DNA of 64,000 bases. Origin: Opitutus sp. ER46 (lineage in GTDB: Bacteria > Verrucomicrobiota > Verrucomicrobiia > Opitutales > Opitutaceae). This document shows, piece by piece, positions 1-8,173 of this stretch (positions are counted from its first letter, which is position 1; the number at the start of each line of letters is the position of its first letter). Below the pieces are notes generated by a model. That model did not search any database. It was given only the letters and a program-made list of their open reading frames with translations, and was not told the DNA's origin. A program made the translations under genes and the position numbers. The stretch lies in assembly GCF_003054705.1 (NCBI RefSeq), contig NZ_QAYX01000022.1, forward strand, positions 496,001 through 560,000, given 5' to 3'.

Positions 1-167
1 ATGTAGCGGTTCTCGACGAAATAGGTGCCGAACTGCGCTACGATCTCGTGCCAGGACATCCCGGAGACGAGACCCGTGACCACACCGGCGACGAGGACGA
101 CGAGCAGCGTGTTCGCCCGCAATGCGAAGCCCACCGCCACCACCAGGATGCCGATCAACTTGATCAT
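1..167 (-). CDS. DUF969 family membrane protein, N-terminal part (runs off the left edge)
   Basis: Only the first 55 codons are inside the window. The peptide begins MIKLIGILVVAVGFALR and continues with a second hydrophobic stretch rich in Val and Leu, then SGMSWHEI and FVENRY. This matches the start of DUF969 proteins, predicted inner-membrane subunits that usually pair with DUF979. The ATG at 167 overlaps the pxpA stop codon (ATGA), so it is translationally coupled to the 5-oxoprolinase genes. In other genomes the DUF969/DUF979 pair sits beside pxpABC, and a role in uptake of pyroglutamate or a related compound is often supposed. That role is inference. The partner gene would lie just outside the window. 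Confidence 0.75.
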   Translation of the reverse strand, partial: MIKLIGILVVAVGFALRANTLLVVLVAGVVTGLVSGMSWHEIVAQFGTYFVENRY

Positions 168-904
168 CCGGTGCAGGGCCGGATCACCACGCCCGCCGCC
201 TCCAATTCCCGGTTCAGCCGGCGCGCGAAGGCCACCGCGTGCGGACCGTCGCCGTGCAGGCAAATCGTGTCGGCCCGCAGCGGGACGTCGGTGCCGTCGG
301 TCGCGCGCACGACGCCTTCGCGCAGGAGCCGCAGCACTTGGGCCACGGCCGCCGCCTCGTCGTGGATCAGCGCGTCGGGCCGCGCGCGGGGGGTGAGCGT
401 GCCGTCGCGCTGGTAAGTGCGGTCGGCAAAGACTTCGTGCGCCACGCGCAGCCCGCGGGCACGGGCGAGTTGCGCGAGTTCGCTGCCGGCAAGCGCGTAC
501 ACGATCAGGTTTGGCCAGAGCCGCGCGAGATCGGCGACGACGCCCTCGGCGAGGTAGGCGTCGCGGCACACCTGGTTGTAGAGCGCGCCGTGCAGCTTCA
601 CGTGCCGTAACTTCGTCCCCGCAATTTCATGGAGCTGCTCCACCTGGATCAGCACCAGCCGCCCCGCCTCGGCGGGCGTGATGTCGCGCTCGCGCCGGCC
701 AAAATCGTGCAGGTCAAAGTACCCCGGATGCGCTCCGATGCCCACGCGATGATGCAACGCGAGTTCGGTCGTCTCGATCATCGTGGCCAGGTCGCCGGCA
801 TGCGCGCCGCAGGCAATGTTGGCCGACGATATCAGCGGCATGAGCGCCTCGTCCTGGCCCGCGCCCTCCCCGAGATCACAGTTGAGGTCGATGAAGCGTT
901 GCAC
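164..904 (-). CDS. pxpA: 5-oxoprolinase subunit A (LamB/YcsF family)
   Basis: PxpA is one of three subunits that together open 5-oxoproline (pyroglutamate) to glutamate using ATP in the cytoplasm. The signature IDLNCDLGEG lies at the N-terminus, and later HVKLHGALYNQ and CLHGDGPHAV segments fit the YcsF fold. I chose the GTG at 904, which follows the pxpC stop by one base and gives 246 residues, close to the usual 244-255. Longer in-frame starts would run back into pxpC. It is the third gene of pxpB-pxpC-pxpA and is followed by an overlapping DUF969 gene. The operon layout and family identity are both clear. Confidence 0.92.
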   Translation of the reverse strand: MQRFIDLNCDLGEGAGQDEALMPLISSANIACGAHAGDLATMIETTELALHHRVGIGAHPGYFDLHDFGRRERDITPAEAGRLVLIQVEQLHEIAGTKLRHVKLHGALYNQVCRDAYLAEGVVADLARLWPNLIVYALAGSELAQLARARGLRVAHEVFADRTYQRDGTLTPRARPDALIHDEAAAVAQVLRLLREGVVRATDGTDVPLRADTICLHGDGPHAVAFARRLNRELEAAGVVIRPCTG

Positions 905-905
905 G

Positions 906-1829
906 TCAGCCGAGTTTGAGGGCGAGGCCGTGCCGCAACATGGCGAGCGCCTGCTCCCGCGCAAGGGCGAGTTCCCGCGCATCCTCCAGCGCCACCGCGC
1001 GGAACGTCAGCGTGTCCCCCGGCCGTCGCTGCGCGACGAGCGGGAGGTCGACCGTGATCACGTGCGCCACCTGCGGATATCCGCCGAGCGTCTGCGCGTC
1101 CGCCATCAGCACGATCGGCTGGCCGTCCGGCGGCACCTGCACCGTTCCCGGCGCCACGGGACGCGACCGGATCTCCGCGTCTGTCCGCCGGCTGAGCGCC
1201 GGCCCCTTCAGGCGAAAGCCCATGCGATCCGAGTGCGCGAGAACCTGATACGGCTCGTCGTAAAACGCGGGCCCGTAGTCGTCGCCCTCCGCGCCGCGCA
1301 CGACGCGCACGACGGGCGCCTCGTGGTAATCCGGCACCAGCCGCGGATCGACCCGCCAGTGGCCGGCGACGCGGCGCTTCACCTCCGGCGCCTGGAGCAC
1401 GTCCCCGGTCGCCAGCACCCGCCCCTCGAGCCCGCCGAAGCCACCGCGCACATACGTGCTCGCGCTGCCGAGCACGCGCGGCACGGTGAAGCCGCCCGCG
1501 ATGGCCAGGTAGCCGCGGCATCCGGACGCCGCGGAATGAAAGCTCACGCGCTGGCCCGCCGCCACCAGCACCGGCCGGCCCAGCGGCAGCCCGCCGAAAT
1601 CGCCCCCGGTCACCGCGACGAGCGCCTCGTGCGAGAACTCCAGTTCCGGCCCCAGCAGGGTGAACTCGAGCGCCGGCGTGTCCTCGTCGTTGCCCACGAG
1701 GAGATTCGCCACGCGCAGCGCATAGCGGTCCATCGCGCCGCCCAGCGGCACACCCTCGGCCCGGTACCCCGGCCGGCCGAGGTCCTGGACAGTCGTGTGC
1801 ATGCCCGCCCGGCGCAGGATCACTTCCAT
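906..1829 (-). CDS. pxpC: 5-oxoprolinase subunit C (biotin-dependent carboxyltransferase-like, KipA family)
   Basis: This 307-residue protein begins MEVILRRAGMHTTVQDLGR, the characteristic start of the PxpC/KipA family, and continues with GVPLGGAMDRYALRVANLLVGN. PxpC works with PxpB to form the ATP-using part of 5-oxoprolinase, and the same fold occurs in urea amidolyase and allophanate hydrolase. Its start overlaps the pxpB stop by 10 bases and its stop is one base from the pxpA start, so the three are surely one transcript. Length and motifs are normal for the family and nothing is missing. Confidence 0.92.
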   Translation of the reverse strand: MEVILRRAGMHTTVQDLGRPGYRAEGVPLGGAMDRYALRVANLLVGNDEDTPALEFTLLGPELEFSHEALVAVTGGDFGGLPLGRPVLVAAGQRVSFHSAASGCRGYLAIAGGFTVPRVLGSASTYVRGGFGGLEGRVLATGDVLQAPEVKRRVAGHWRVDPRLVPDYHEAPVVRVVRGAEGDDYGPAFYDEPYQVLAHSDRMGFRLKGPALSRRTDAEIRSRPVAPGTVQVPPDGQPIVLMADAQTLGGYPQVAHVITVDLPLVAQRRPGDTLTFRAVALEDARELALAREQALAMLRHGLALKLG

Positions 1830-2500
1830 GCGACAAACTCCTCCGGGGTGATGGCCCGAAATCGCACGCGGTCGCCCGCATGCAGCAGCGCCGGATGCGC
1901 GCGCGTCGGGTCAAACAGCCGCTGAGGCGTCCGCCCGATCAGATTCCACCCGCCCGGCGTCGCCAACGGGTACACGCCGGTCTGGTCCCCACCGATGCCC
2001 ACCGCCCCCGCCGGCACCTTGGGCCGCGGCGTCCGGCGGCGCGGCAGGTGCAGCTTCACTGGCAGTCCGCCAAGATAGGCAAAGCCCGGCACGAACCCGA
2101 TCGCGTTCACCCGGTACGATGCCTCGGTGTGCCACGCGATCACCTGCTCGGGCCGCACCCCCGCACCGTGCGCCACCTCGGAGAGGTCGGGGCCGTATTC
2201 GCCGCCGTAACACACCGCGATCTCGACGGTGCGGCCCCCGCCCGACGCCCGCAGGATCGTTTCCGCCGCGCGCTCGGCCCGCGCGTTCACCTGCTGCACG
2301 AAGCCGTCGTACGCGCCGATCTTGGCGACGTCGAAAAACACCGTGACCGTCGCAAACGCCGGCACCACGTCGACCACGCCCGGCAGGGGCGGCACCTGCA
2401 GCGCGTTGGTCACCGCCCGCACCCGCGCCAGCGTCGCATCGTCCACCGTGGTCCCCAGGGAGAGCACCAGGGCGGAGTCGCCGAGCGGGGACAACGTCAT
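1820..2500 (-). CDS. pxpB: 5-oxoprolinase subunit B (KipI family)
   Basis: The family start MTLSPLGDSALVLSLG is clear, followed by VVPAFATVTVFFD, an AHGAGVRPEQVIAWH stretch and the hallmark GFVPGFAYLGGLP near residue 140. The C-terminus carries GVYPLATPGGWNLIGRTP, also typical. I placed the start at the ATG at 2500 (226 residues). An in-frame reading extends further upstream but its sequence is low-complexity and not family-like. PxpB pairs with PxpC; B. subtilis KipI additionally inhibits the sporulation kinase KinA, but no sporulation context exists here. First gene of the pxpBCA operon, divergent from the lipoprotein at 2674. Confidence 0.9.
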   Translation of the reverse strand: MTLSPLGDSALVLSLGTTVDDATLARVRAVTNALQVPPLPGVVDVVPAFATVTVFFDVAKIGAYDGFVQQVNARAERAAETILRASGGGRTVEIAVCYGGEYGPDLSEVAHGAGVRPEQVIAWHTEASYRVNAIGFVPGFAYLGGLPVKLHLPRRRTPRPKVPAGAVGIGGDQTGVYPLATPGGWNLIGRTPQRLFDPTRAHPALLHAGDRVRFRAITPEEFVAWK

Positions 2501-2673
2501 GCCGGATACATTCACGGGAAGCCCTTCCGCGGCAAAAAGAAAAACGCCGGCGCGCCGCCCTGGGCCCGCCGCCCCCTTCCCAGTTGCAGACCTTCCCAAA
2601 CTGGATTCCGTCCTCCACTCCCCCCGGGGCTTGAACTCCGCGGGTGAATCCACGACAAGCACCGTCCCACCAC

Positions 2674-3333
2674 ATGATTGCTCGTTCCCTGCTCGCCGCG
2701 GCCCTGGCACTGCCGCTCCTGCTCATCGGCTGCCGCAAGGCCACGGTTGAAAACTACCGCATCCCCAAGGAGAAGGACGCCGAGATGCCCCTCGCCTCGA
2801 GTGGCATGTCCACCGATGCCGCACCGAGCGCCACGCCGGGGATGAACGCGCCCGGCATGGGGTCCGGCATGGCGGGCACCCCGGTCGCGACGGCCGACGG
2901 CGCCGGTCTTACCTGGACCGCCCCGGCCGACTGGAAGCCCAAGGCTGGGTCAGCCATGCGCAAGGCCTCCTTCTCCGTCCCAGGGCCCGACGGCACCGAA
3001 GGCGACCTCGCCATCACCGCGTTCCCCGGCGATGTCGGCGGCGAGCTGGCCAACATGAATCGCTGGCGCGGCCAATTGCAGTTGCCTCCGATCAGCGAGG
3101 CTGAACTCGCGCCGCTGCTCGAGCGCGTGGAGTACAACGGGCTCAAGTTCGTGCTCTTCGACATTCGCGGCCAGGGCGAGAAACCCAACCGCATCCTCGG
3201 CGCCTCCATCCCGCTGGGCGATGCGACGTGGTTCGTGAAGCTGACGGCCACCGACGCCGCGGTCACGGCCGCCAAGCCCGCCTTCCTCGCCTTTCTCCAA
3301 ACGATCAAGCGCCCCGCCGCCCCCACCCCATGA
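2674..3333 (+). CDS. Predicted lipoprotein preceding ccsBA
   Basis: The 219-residue product starts MIARSLLAAALALPLLLIGC, a lipoprotein signal with lipobox LIGC, so Cys20 should be lipidated. The next about 45 residues are Ala/Gly/Met/Pro-rich (GMNAPGMGSGMAGTP) and probably unstructured. The remaining part has a folded look: LTWTAPADWKPK, then SFSVPGPDGTEGDLAITAFPG. I do not recognise a named domain. Its stop overlaps the ccsBA start (ATGA), so it is translated with the cytochrome c assembly protein and may act with it in the periplasm. That role is inference. The ATG at 2674 is preferred over the GTG at 2644 because it begins the signal peptide. Confidence 0.8.
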   Translation: MIARSLLAAALALPLLLIGCRKATVENYRIPKEKDAEMPLASSGMSTDAAPSATPGMNAPGMGSGMAGTPVATADGAGLTWTAPADWKPKAGSAMRKASFSVPGPDGTEGDLAITAFPGDVGGELANMNRWRGQLQLPPISEAELAPLLERVEYNGLKFVLFDIRGQGEKPNRILGASIPLGDATWFVKLTATDAAVTAAKPAFLAFLQTIKRPAAPTP

Positions 3334-6300
3334 GCCATCTCCTGCGCGATTTCCGGGACTTCTTTGTTTCGCTCCGCCTGACCGTCGTCCTGCTCATCCT
3401 GGGCATGCTGCTGGTTTTCGCGGCGACGATCGACCAGGTGAACCTCGGCATCTGGGCGGTGCAGGAGAAGTATTTCCGCTCGCTCTTCGTCCTCTGGAAA
3501 GTCGGCGACGTGCCTGTGCCCGTTTTCCCCGGCGGCTACGTCATCGGCGGGATGCTGCTCATCAACCTGATCGCCGCCCACATCTACCGCTTCACCTTCT
3601 CCTGGCGGAAGACGGGACTGCTGCTCGCGCACTTCGGCCTGATCCTGCTCCTCGTCGGCGAGCTCCTCACCGGTCTCTGGCAACAGGAGTACCACATGCG
3701 GATCAACGAGGGGGAAACCAAGAGCTACGCCGAAAGCTTCCAACGCGTCGAACTGGCCATCACCGACGTGACTGCGCCCGACGTGGACGACGTGGTCACC
3801 GTGCCCGAGCGCCTGCTCCAGCGCCACGCGACGGTGCAGCACCCGAAGCTCCCGTTCCGCGTCATCACGCGCGCCTACTACCCGAACTCCGCGCTGACGA
3901 TGCGCGGCCCGGCGCCGGCGGCGCCCAACGCGCCGACGACCCTCGCCACCGCCGGGCTCGGGCTCCGCGTCGACGCGATCCCGCAGCCGATCACGTACAA
4001 GCAGGACGAGCGCAACACGCCCTCCGGCTTCGTCGAGCTCGTCGGCCCGCAGGGCTCGGTCGGCACGTGGCTCGTCTCGACCCAGGCGCCCGCGCCCCAG
4101 CGCTTCGAATTCGGCGGCCGGCAGTGGAAGCTCACGCTGCGCTTCGCCCGCTCGTACCAGCCCTTCTCGCTCACGCTGCTGAAGTTCAGCCACGACGTGT
4201 ACCCGGGCACTGAGATTCCCAAGAACTTCTCCAGCCGCGTGCGCCTGCAGACGCCGGACAAGCACGACGACCGCGAGGTGCTCATCTACATGAACAACCC
4301 GCTGCGGTACGGCGGGCTGACGTTCTACCAGTCCGGCTACGAGGGAGACAAAACGACGATCCTGCAGGTCGTGCGCAACCCCAGCTGGCTGATGCCGTAC
4401 ATCGCCTGCACGCTGATCGCCGTCGGCCTGCTCGCTCAATTTGGGCTGCACCTTTTCGGGTTCATCGCCCGGCGCCGGCAGCGCGGCGTCAAGGGTGCCG
4501 CCGCCGGGAGCGAAGCCGCCACCGGCTCGGCGACGCCCGCGGTGCCGCCGCTCACGCTGGCCGAGAAGCTCTTCTCGCTCGCGGCGCTGGTCCTGGCCAT
4601 CGGCGTGTTCGTTGTCGCACTGATCCCGCGCGCCCATCCCGCCGCGTTTCACCTCGATGATTTCGGCCGGCTGCCGGTCCTGGCCAACGGCCGGATCAAG
4701 CCGCTCGACACCGTGGCGCGCAGTTCGCTGCTCCAGTTGCAGAACCGCCAGGAAGTCCGCTCCGCGCACGTGCGCGAGCCGCTTGTCAGCAATCCGACGG
4801 AATGGCTGCTCGACGTGGCGTTCCGGCCGGAGAAGGCCGACACCTACCCGACGTTCGTCATCGACAACCCCGAGCTGCTCACGCTCATCGGCAAGAACGA
4901 CGACAACCTGCGCATCGAATACCAGGATACCGCGCGCAAGGTCCTCGCGGCCGTCGGCTTCATCCCCGCGCGCTACCGGCGTTTCTCGTTCAACGAGATC
5001 CGCCCGTATCTCGCCGCCATCGAGGAGCAGACGCGCTTGGCCGACCAGGTGGAATCGGCGCTGCGCAACCCCTTCCAGCGCGGCGTGCTCCAGCTCTACA
5101 ACAGCCTGCTGCAGTACCAGCACCTCCGGCACATGTTCGTCATGCCCGGGGCCGAGAACTTCCTCGGCGACCTGCTGCGGCTCCAGGAGAAGATCGCGCC
5201 CGGCGTCGCCGCCGTCCGCGCCAAGCAGGCCGGCCAGCCGCACGACGAGGAGCTCGTGAAGCAGATGGTCGAGTACGGCCGCACGTTCGACATCCTGGCC
5301 TCCGCCTCGACGCTCCTCGTGATTCCGCCGAAGGACGGCGAGACCGACCCGACGAAGTGGCAAACGACCGGCAACGGACTGCTCGACACCTTCGCCACCG
5401 GCCGGGTGAATCCGAGCGCACTCGCCTACGCGGGCCTCGGCCGCGCGTGGCGAGAGAACGACGCCGCGAGCTTCAACGAGCTCCTGCGCGTCTTCCGCGG
5501 TGACCTCGACAAGCGCTTCGCGACCGAGCTGCACAAGTCGGACGTCGAGGCGGACTTCAACCACGTGGAGCCGTTCTACAAGGCGATGATGGTTTACCTG
5601 TGCGCCTTCTTCCTCGCCCTCGCCTCCTGGTTGTTCTGGCCGCAGGGCTTCGGCCGCGCCGCCTTCTGGCTCGTCGCCGTCGCCTGGCTCGCGACCACCA
5701 TCGGCATTGCCACCCGCATGTGGCTGGAGGGACGACCGCCGGTCACGAACCTGTACTCGTCGGCGCTCTTCGTCGGCTGGGGCGCGGTGGCGCTATGCCT
5801 GATGCTCGAGTACACGTTCCGCAACGCGATCGGCAGCGCGGCGGGTGCCGTCATCGGCTTCGCCACGCTGATCATCGCGCACATGCTCTCGTTCAGCGGC
5901 GACACGCTTGAGATGATGCGCGCGGTGCTCGATTCGAACTTCTGGCTGGCGACACACGTCGTCGTGGTGACGCTCGGTTATTCCGCCACGTTCCTCGCGG
6001 GCTTCCTCGCGATCATCTACATCCTGCGCGGCGTGCTCACGAAGTCGCTCGATCGCGCGACCGCCGACGCGCTCGCGCGCATGGTCTATGGCATCGTCTG
6101 CTTCGCTACGCTCTTCAGCTTCGCGGGCACGGTCCTCGGCGGCATTTGGGCCGATCAATCCTGGGGTCGCTTCTGGGGCTGGGATCCAAAGGAGAACGGC
6201 GCGCTGATCATCGTGATCTGGAACGCGATCATCCTCCACGCGCGCTGGGGCGGACTCATCCGCCAACGCGGCCTCATGAACCTCGCGATCTTCGGCAACG

Positions 6301-6512
6301 TGGTCACGGGCTGGAGCTGGTTCGGCACGAACATGCTGGGCGTGGGCCTCCACAGCTACGGTTTCACGGACGCCGCCTTCTGGATCCTGATCACCTTCGT
6401 CGCGAGCCAGCTCGCGCTGATCGCGCTCGCCGCGATCCCGCTCGAGAAGTGGCGCAGCTTCCGCAAGGCGCCGGGGGCGCGCGAGGCGGCACTCGCATCC
6501 GCCGAGGCCTGA
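3330..6512 (+). CDS. ccsBA: Fused cytochrome c biogenesis protein (ResB-CcsA, system II)
   Basis: This 1060-residue membrane protein combines both halves of the system II cytochrome c synthase, which exports haem and attaches it to CxxCH motifs outside the membrane. The N-terminal ResB part has helices near residues 15-32, 68-87 and 92-115, a large periplasmic domain, and a helix near 352-378. A second large soluble region follows. The C-terminal CcsA part carries the haem-binding tryptophan-rich motif WGRFWGWDPKENGAL at about residue 945, between multiple helices. One-piece CcsBA proteins are known from epsilonproteobacteria, Bacteroidetes and Verrucomicrobia. A likely client is the small cytochrome c at 62754-63083. 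The start is fixed by the ATGA overlap with the preceding lipoprotein. Confidence 0.93.
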   Translation: MSHLLRDFRDFFVSLRLTVVLLILGMLLVFAATIDQVNLGIWAVQEKYFRSLFVLWKVGDVPVPVFPGGYVIGGMLLINLIAAHIYRFTFSWRKTGLLLAHFGLILLLVGELLTGLWQQEYHMRINEGETKSYAESFQRVELAITDVTAPDVDDVVTVPERLLQRHATVQHPKLPFRVITRAYYPNSALTMRGPAPAAPNAPTTLATAGLGLRVDAIPQPITYKQDERNTPSGFVELVGPQGSVGTWLVSTQAPAPQRFEFGGRQWKLTLRFARSYQPFSLTLLKFSHDVYPGTEIPKNFSSRVRLQTPDKHDDREVLIYMNNPLRYGGLTFYQSGYEGDKTTILQVVRNPSWLMPYIACTLIAVGLLAQFGLHLFGFIARRRQRGVKGAAAGSEAATGSATPAVPPLTLAEKLFSLAALVLAIGVFVVALIPRAHPAAFHLDDFGRLPVLANGRIKPLDTVARSSLLQLQNRQEVRSAHVREPLVSNPTEWLLDVAFRPEKADTYPTFVIDNPELLTLIGKNDDNLRIEYQDTARKVLAAVGFIPARYRRFSFNEIRPYLAAIEEQTRLADQVESALRNPFQRGVLQLYNSLLQYQHLRHMFVMPGAENFLGDLLRLQEKIAPGVAAVRAKQAGQPHDEELVKQMVEYGRTFDILASASTLLVIPPKDGETDPTKWQTTGNGLLDTFATGRVNPSALAYAGLGRAWRENDAASFNELLRVFRGDLDKRFATELHKSDVEADFNHVEPFYKAMMVYLCAFFLALASWLFWPQGFGRAAFWLVAVAWLATTIGIATRMWLEGRPPVTNLYSSALFVGWGAVALCLMLEYTFRNAIGSAAGAVIGFATLIIAHMLSFSGDTLEMMRAVLDSNFWLATHVVVVTLGYSATFLAGFLAIIYILRGVLTKSLDRATADALARMVYGIVCFATLFSFAGTVLGGIWADQSWGRFWGWDPKENGALIIVIWNAIILHARWGGLIRQRGLMNLAIFGNVVTGWSWFGTNMLGVGLHSYGFTDAAFWILITFVASQLALIALAAIPLEKWRSFRKAPGAREAALASAEA

Positions 6513-6533
6513 TCGCAACCATTTGCCCTCGCC

Positions 6534-6627
6534 GTGTCCATTCGTGGTTACTGCCTGCCCGGGCTGCCCATCTTGATGCGAACCTCGACCGCGAAAGGCG
6601 CTAAGGTGCGCGAAAACTCGGTGCGGT
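6534..6627 (+). repeat. Left copy of a dispersed intergenic repeat
   Basis: Two conserved blocks, GTGTCCATTCGTGGTTA at 6534-6550 and a CCGCGAAAGGCGC...GGTGCGCGAAAAC block at about 6589-6618, recur in the same order and orientation at 7329-7345 and 7370-7399. The sequence between the blocks differs. The copies bracket the 21-bp and 22-23-bp repeats. Confidence 0.75.
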
Positions 6628-6782
6628 TTCTCGCGAGAGTGCAGTGCGGGTGCGGCTTCGACCACCGCGGATTTTCGCGGCTTGGTTCGCGAGCGTTCGC
6701 GGTTCACCGGCCATTGAGCTCCGCGATTTCTGACACAAATCCACACGTCCCTTGCTTTGGTTTTCGCCGCCGGCGGTCACAA

Positions 6783-6845
6783 AGTATCCGGACATTATGC
6801 GCGAGTATCTGGACATTATTCCGGAGTATCTGGACATTATCCCGG
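6783..6845 (+). repeat. Three tandem 21-bp repeats
   Basis: AGTATCYGGACATTAT occurs at 6783, 6804 and 6825 with an exact 21-base step (two helical turns). The five bases between copies are variable (GCGCG, TCCGG, CCCGG). Only position 7 of the 16-base core differs (C in copy 1, T in copies 2 and 3). Several helically phased copies are what one sees at the ends of IS21-family elements or at a protein-binding array. No transposase gene is nearby. Confidence 0.85.
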
Positions 6846-7015
6846 AAGTCACGATCAGCAGGTGTTTTATAATTGTTACCCTCGTTGCCTCGTGATCGTG
6901 GGTTTTCGCGGTCGCGACGACGGATTGGGGCAATTGCCCTTGCGATCAAGGGGTGCGAAAAGGGCGCAACGGGGCTCATCGGGGGCGCTCGATGTGCAGC
7001 GACAGGGCGTCGACT

Positions 7016-7250
7016 GCGCGCCCAATCATGTCAAGCGACGCGCCCAAACTTGACGAAATGGCGCGCCCAATGTGCGCAAACCGCGCGCCCCACTGCGCGG
7101 AAAGCAATGCCCCACCCGGCGCGGATGACGCGCCCCACATGTTGAGAAACGGGCGCCCCAATGCGCCGAAAGCGGGCGCCCGCCATCCGCAGACTGCGCG
7201 CCCCGTTTGGCGGAAGCAGGGCGCGATGGGGGCGAAAGAGGGGCGCCGAA
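7016..7250 (+). repeat. Degenerate tandem array, 22-23-bp unit, about 11 units
   Basis: A CGCGCCC-like core recurs at 7017, 7039, 7062, 7084, 7106 (degenerate), 7129, 7152, 7175, 7197, 7219 (degenerate) and 7242, so steps are always 22 or 23. Each core is followed by CA or AA, then often by TGCGC or TGNNG, then GAAA or GGAA. The unit is G+C-rich and not a multiple of three, and all reading frames are interrupted or unlike known proteins, so it is not coding. Spacing is too short and too degenerate for a CRISPR. Confidence 0.75.
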
Positions 7251-7328
7251 AGGGCACGAAGACACACGAAGATCCTCCGGCAGCCACAGACCACAAAACC
7301 CAAGGCGGCTCCTCATTCGTGTCCATGA

Positions 7329-7410
7329 GTGTCCATTCGTGGTTATCCCATTTTCGTGCTGTCCGTTGAACCGCGAAAGGCGCGAAGGTGCGCGAAAACC
7401 TGGGGCGGTC
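7329..7410 (+). repeat. Right copy of the dispersed intergenic repeat
   Basis: Matches the copy at 6534-6627 in its two blocks (7329-7345 and 7370-7399). Just upstream, at 7250-7345, CACGAAGACACACGAAG and CATTCGTGTCCATGAGTGTCC form an imperfect inverted pair. Confidence 0.75.
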
Positions 7411-7477
7411 ACACGCGTGATTCCCACATGCCTGAGCAGACGCGAACCTTGCTTCGCTGATGCCCAACGCGTAGCCG

Positions 7478-8170
7478 ATGGGTGCGATGAAGACCCGACT
7501 TGTTGTCCTCACGGGTGCCGGCATGAGCGTGGAAAGCGGGATTCCAACGTTTCGTGGCAGCGATGGGCTGTGGGAGGATCACCGCATCGAGGATGTCGCG
7601 ACTCCCGCGGGTTGGGATCGATCGCCCGAAACCGTGCTGCGTTTCTACAACGAACGCCGTCGTCGCCTCCTCGCGAGCGAACCGAATGAAGGCCACCGCG
7701 TCCTCGCCGCGCTCGAGCAGCGTTTCGACGTGCGCATCATCACGCAGAATGTGGACAACCTTCACGAGCGCGCCGGCAGTTCCTTCGTGCTGCATTTGCA
7801 CGGCGAATTGATGAAGGCCCGCAGCACCTGCGACCCCGATCTCGTGTACGATCTCCCGGGCCCCGAGCTGAACCTCGGTGATCTTTGCGAGAAGGGCTCC
7901 CAGCTTCGTCCGCACATCGTGTGGTTCGGCGAAGCGGTGCCGCTGATCGAGGACGCGATGGAAGAAGTGAAGGCGGCCGAGATCTTGGTCGTCGTCGGCA
8001 CGTCGCTGCAGGTCGCGCCGGCCTCGTGGCTCGTCGATCTCGCGCCGCGCGAGGCGCGCTGCTACCTCATCGACCCCGCCCCGCCTGAAGTCGGTGACCG
8101 TTTCACCGTCATCGCCGCCGGCGCGAGCGAAGGTCTCGCCCGTTTGCGCATCGCCCTCTCGCTCTGTTAA
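7478..8170 (+). CDS. cobB: NAD-dependent protein deacylase, class III sirtuin
   Basis: The product removes acyl groups from lysine using NAD+. The NAD-binding GAGMSVESGIPTFRG lies at about residues 13-27, TQNVDNLHERAG at 89-100, the catalytic histidine is in LHGEL (His108), and VVGTSLQVAPAS follows. YNER (Tyr57, Arg60) corresponds to the YxxR pair that favours succinyl and malonyl lysine in class III enzymes such as SIRT5 and E. coli CobB. Only two cysteines remain where the four zinc ligands normally sit (STCDP, GDLCEKG). This shape is known in Bacteroidetes-type sirtuins. ATG 7478 or ATG 7487 (MKTRLVVLTGAG) could be the start; neither has a clear ribosome site. Confidence 0.9.
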   Translation: MGAMKTRLVVLTGAGMSVESGIPTFRGSDGLWEDHRIEDVATPAGWDRSPETVLRFYNERRRRLLASEPNEGHRVLAALEQRFDVRIITQNVDNLHERAGSSFVLHLHGELMKARSTCDPDLVYDLPGPELNLGDLCEKGSQLRPHIVWFGEAVPLIEDAMEEVKAAEILVVVGTSLQVAPASWLVDLAPREARCYLIDPAPPEVGDRFTVIAAGASEGLARLRIALSLC

Positions 8171-8173
8171 TCA

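Larger units (their letters stand above)
6513..7477. other. Gene-free repeat island between ccsBA and the sirtuin gene
   Basis: These 965 bases contain no convincing gene. The open frames across it are short, overlap on both strands and lack family resemblance. Instead it holds four kinds of repeat, listed separately: an outer pair of direct repeats (6534-6627 and 7329-7410), three exact-period 21-bp copies (6783-6845) and a degenerate 22-23-bp tandem array (7016-7250). The area around 6830-6900 is locally AT-richer than its surroundings. The island looks like an accumulation of non-autonomous repeats, possibly after loss of a mobile element. Confidence 0.7.

Noticed and set aside
2754-5564. 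Very long open frame on the minus strand opposite ccsBA
   Set aside because: It is antisense to a gene with clear motifs and its translation is Arg/Asp/Glu-rich without family features, as expected from GC-rich codon bias.
7016-7250. CRISPR array
   Set aside because: The period of 22-23 bases is too short, there is no repeat/spacer division, units are degenerate and no cas gene is near.
6953-7369. Protein gene across the repeat island
   Set aside because: The frame only exists because of GC-rich repeats; similar frames occur on both strands, and the period is not a multiple of three.
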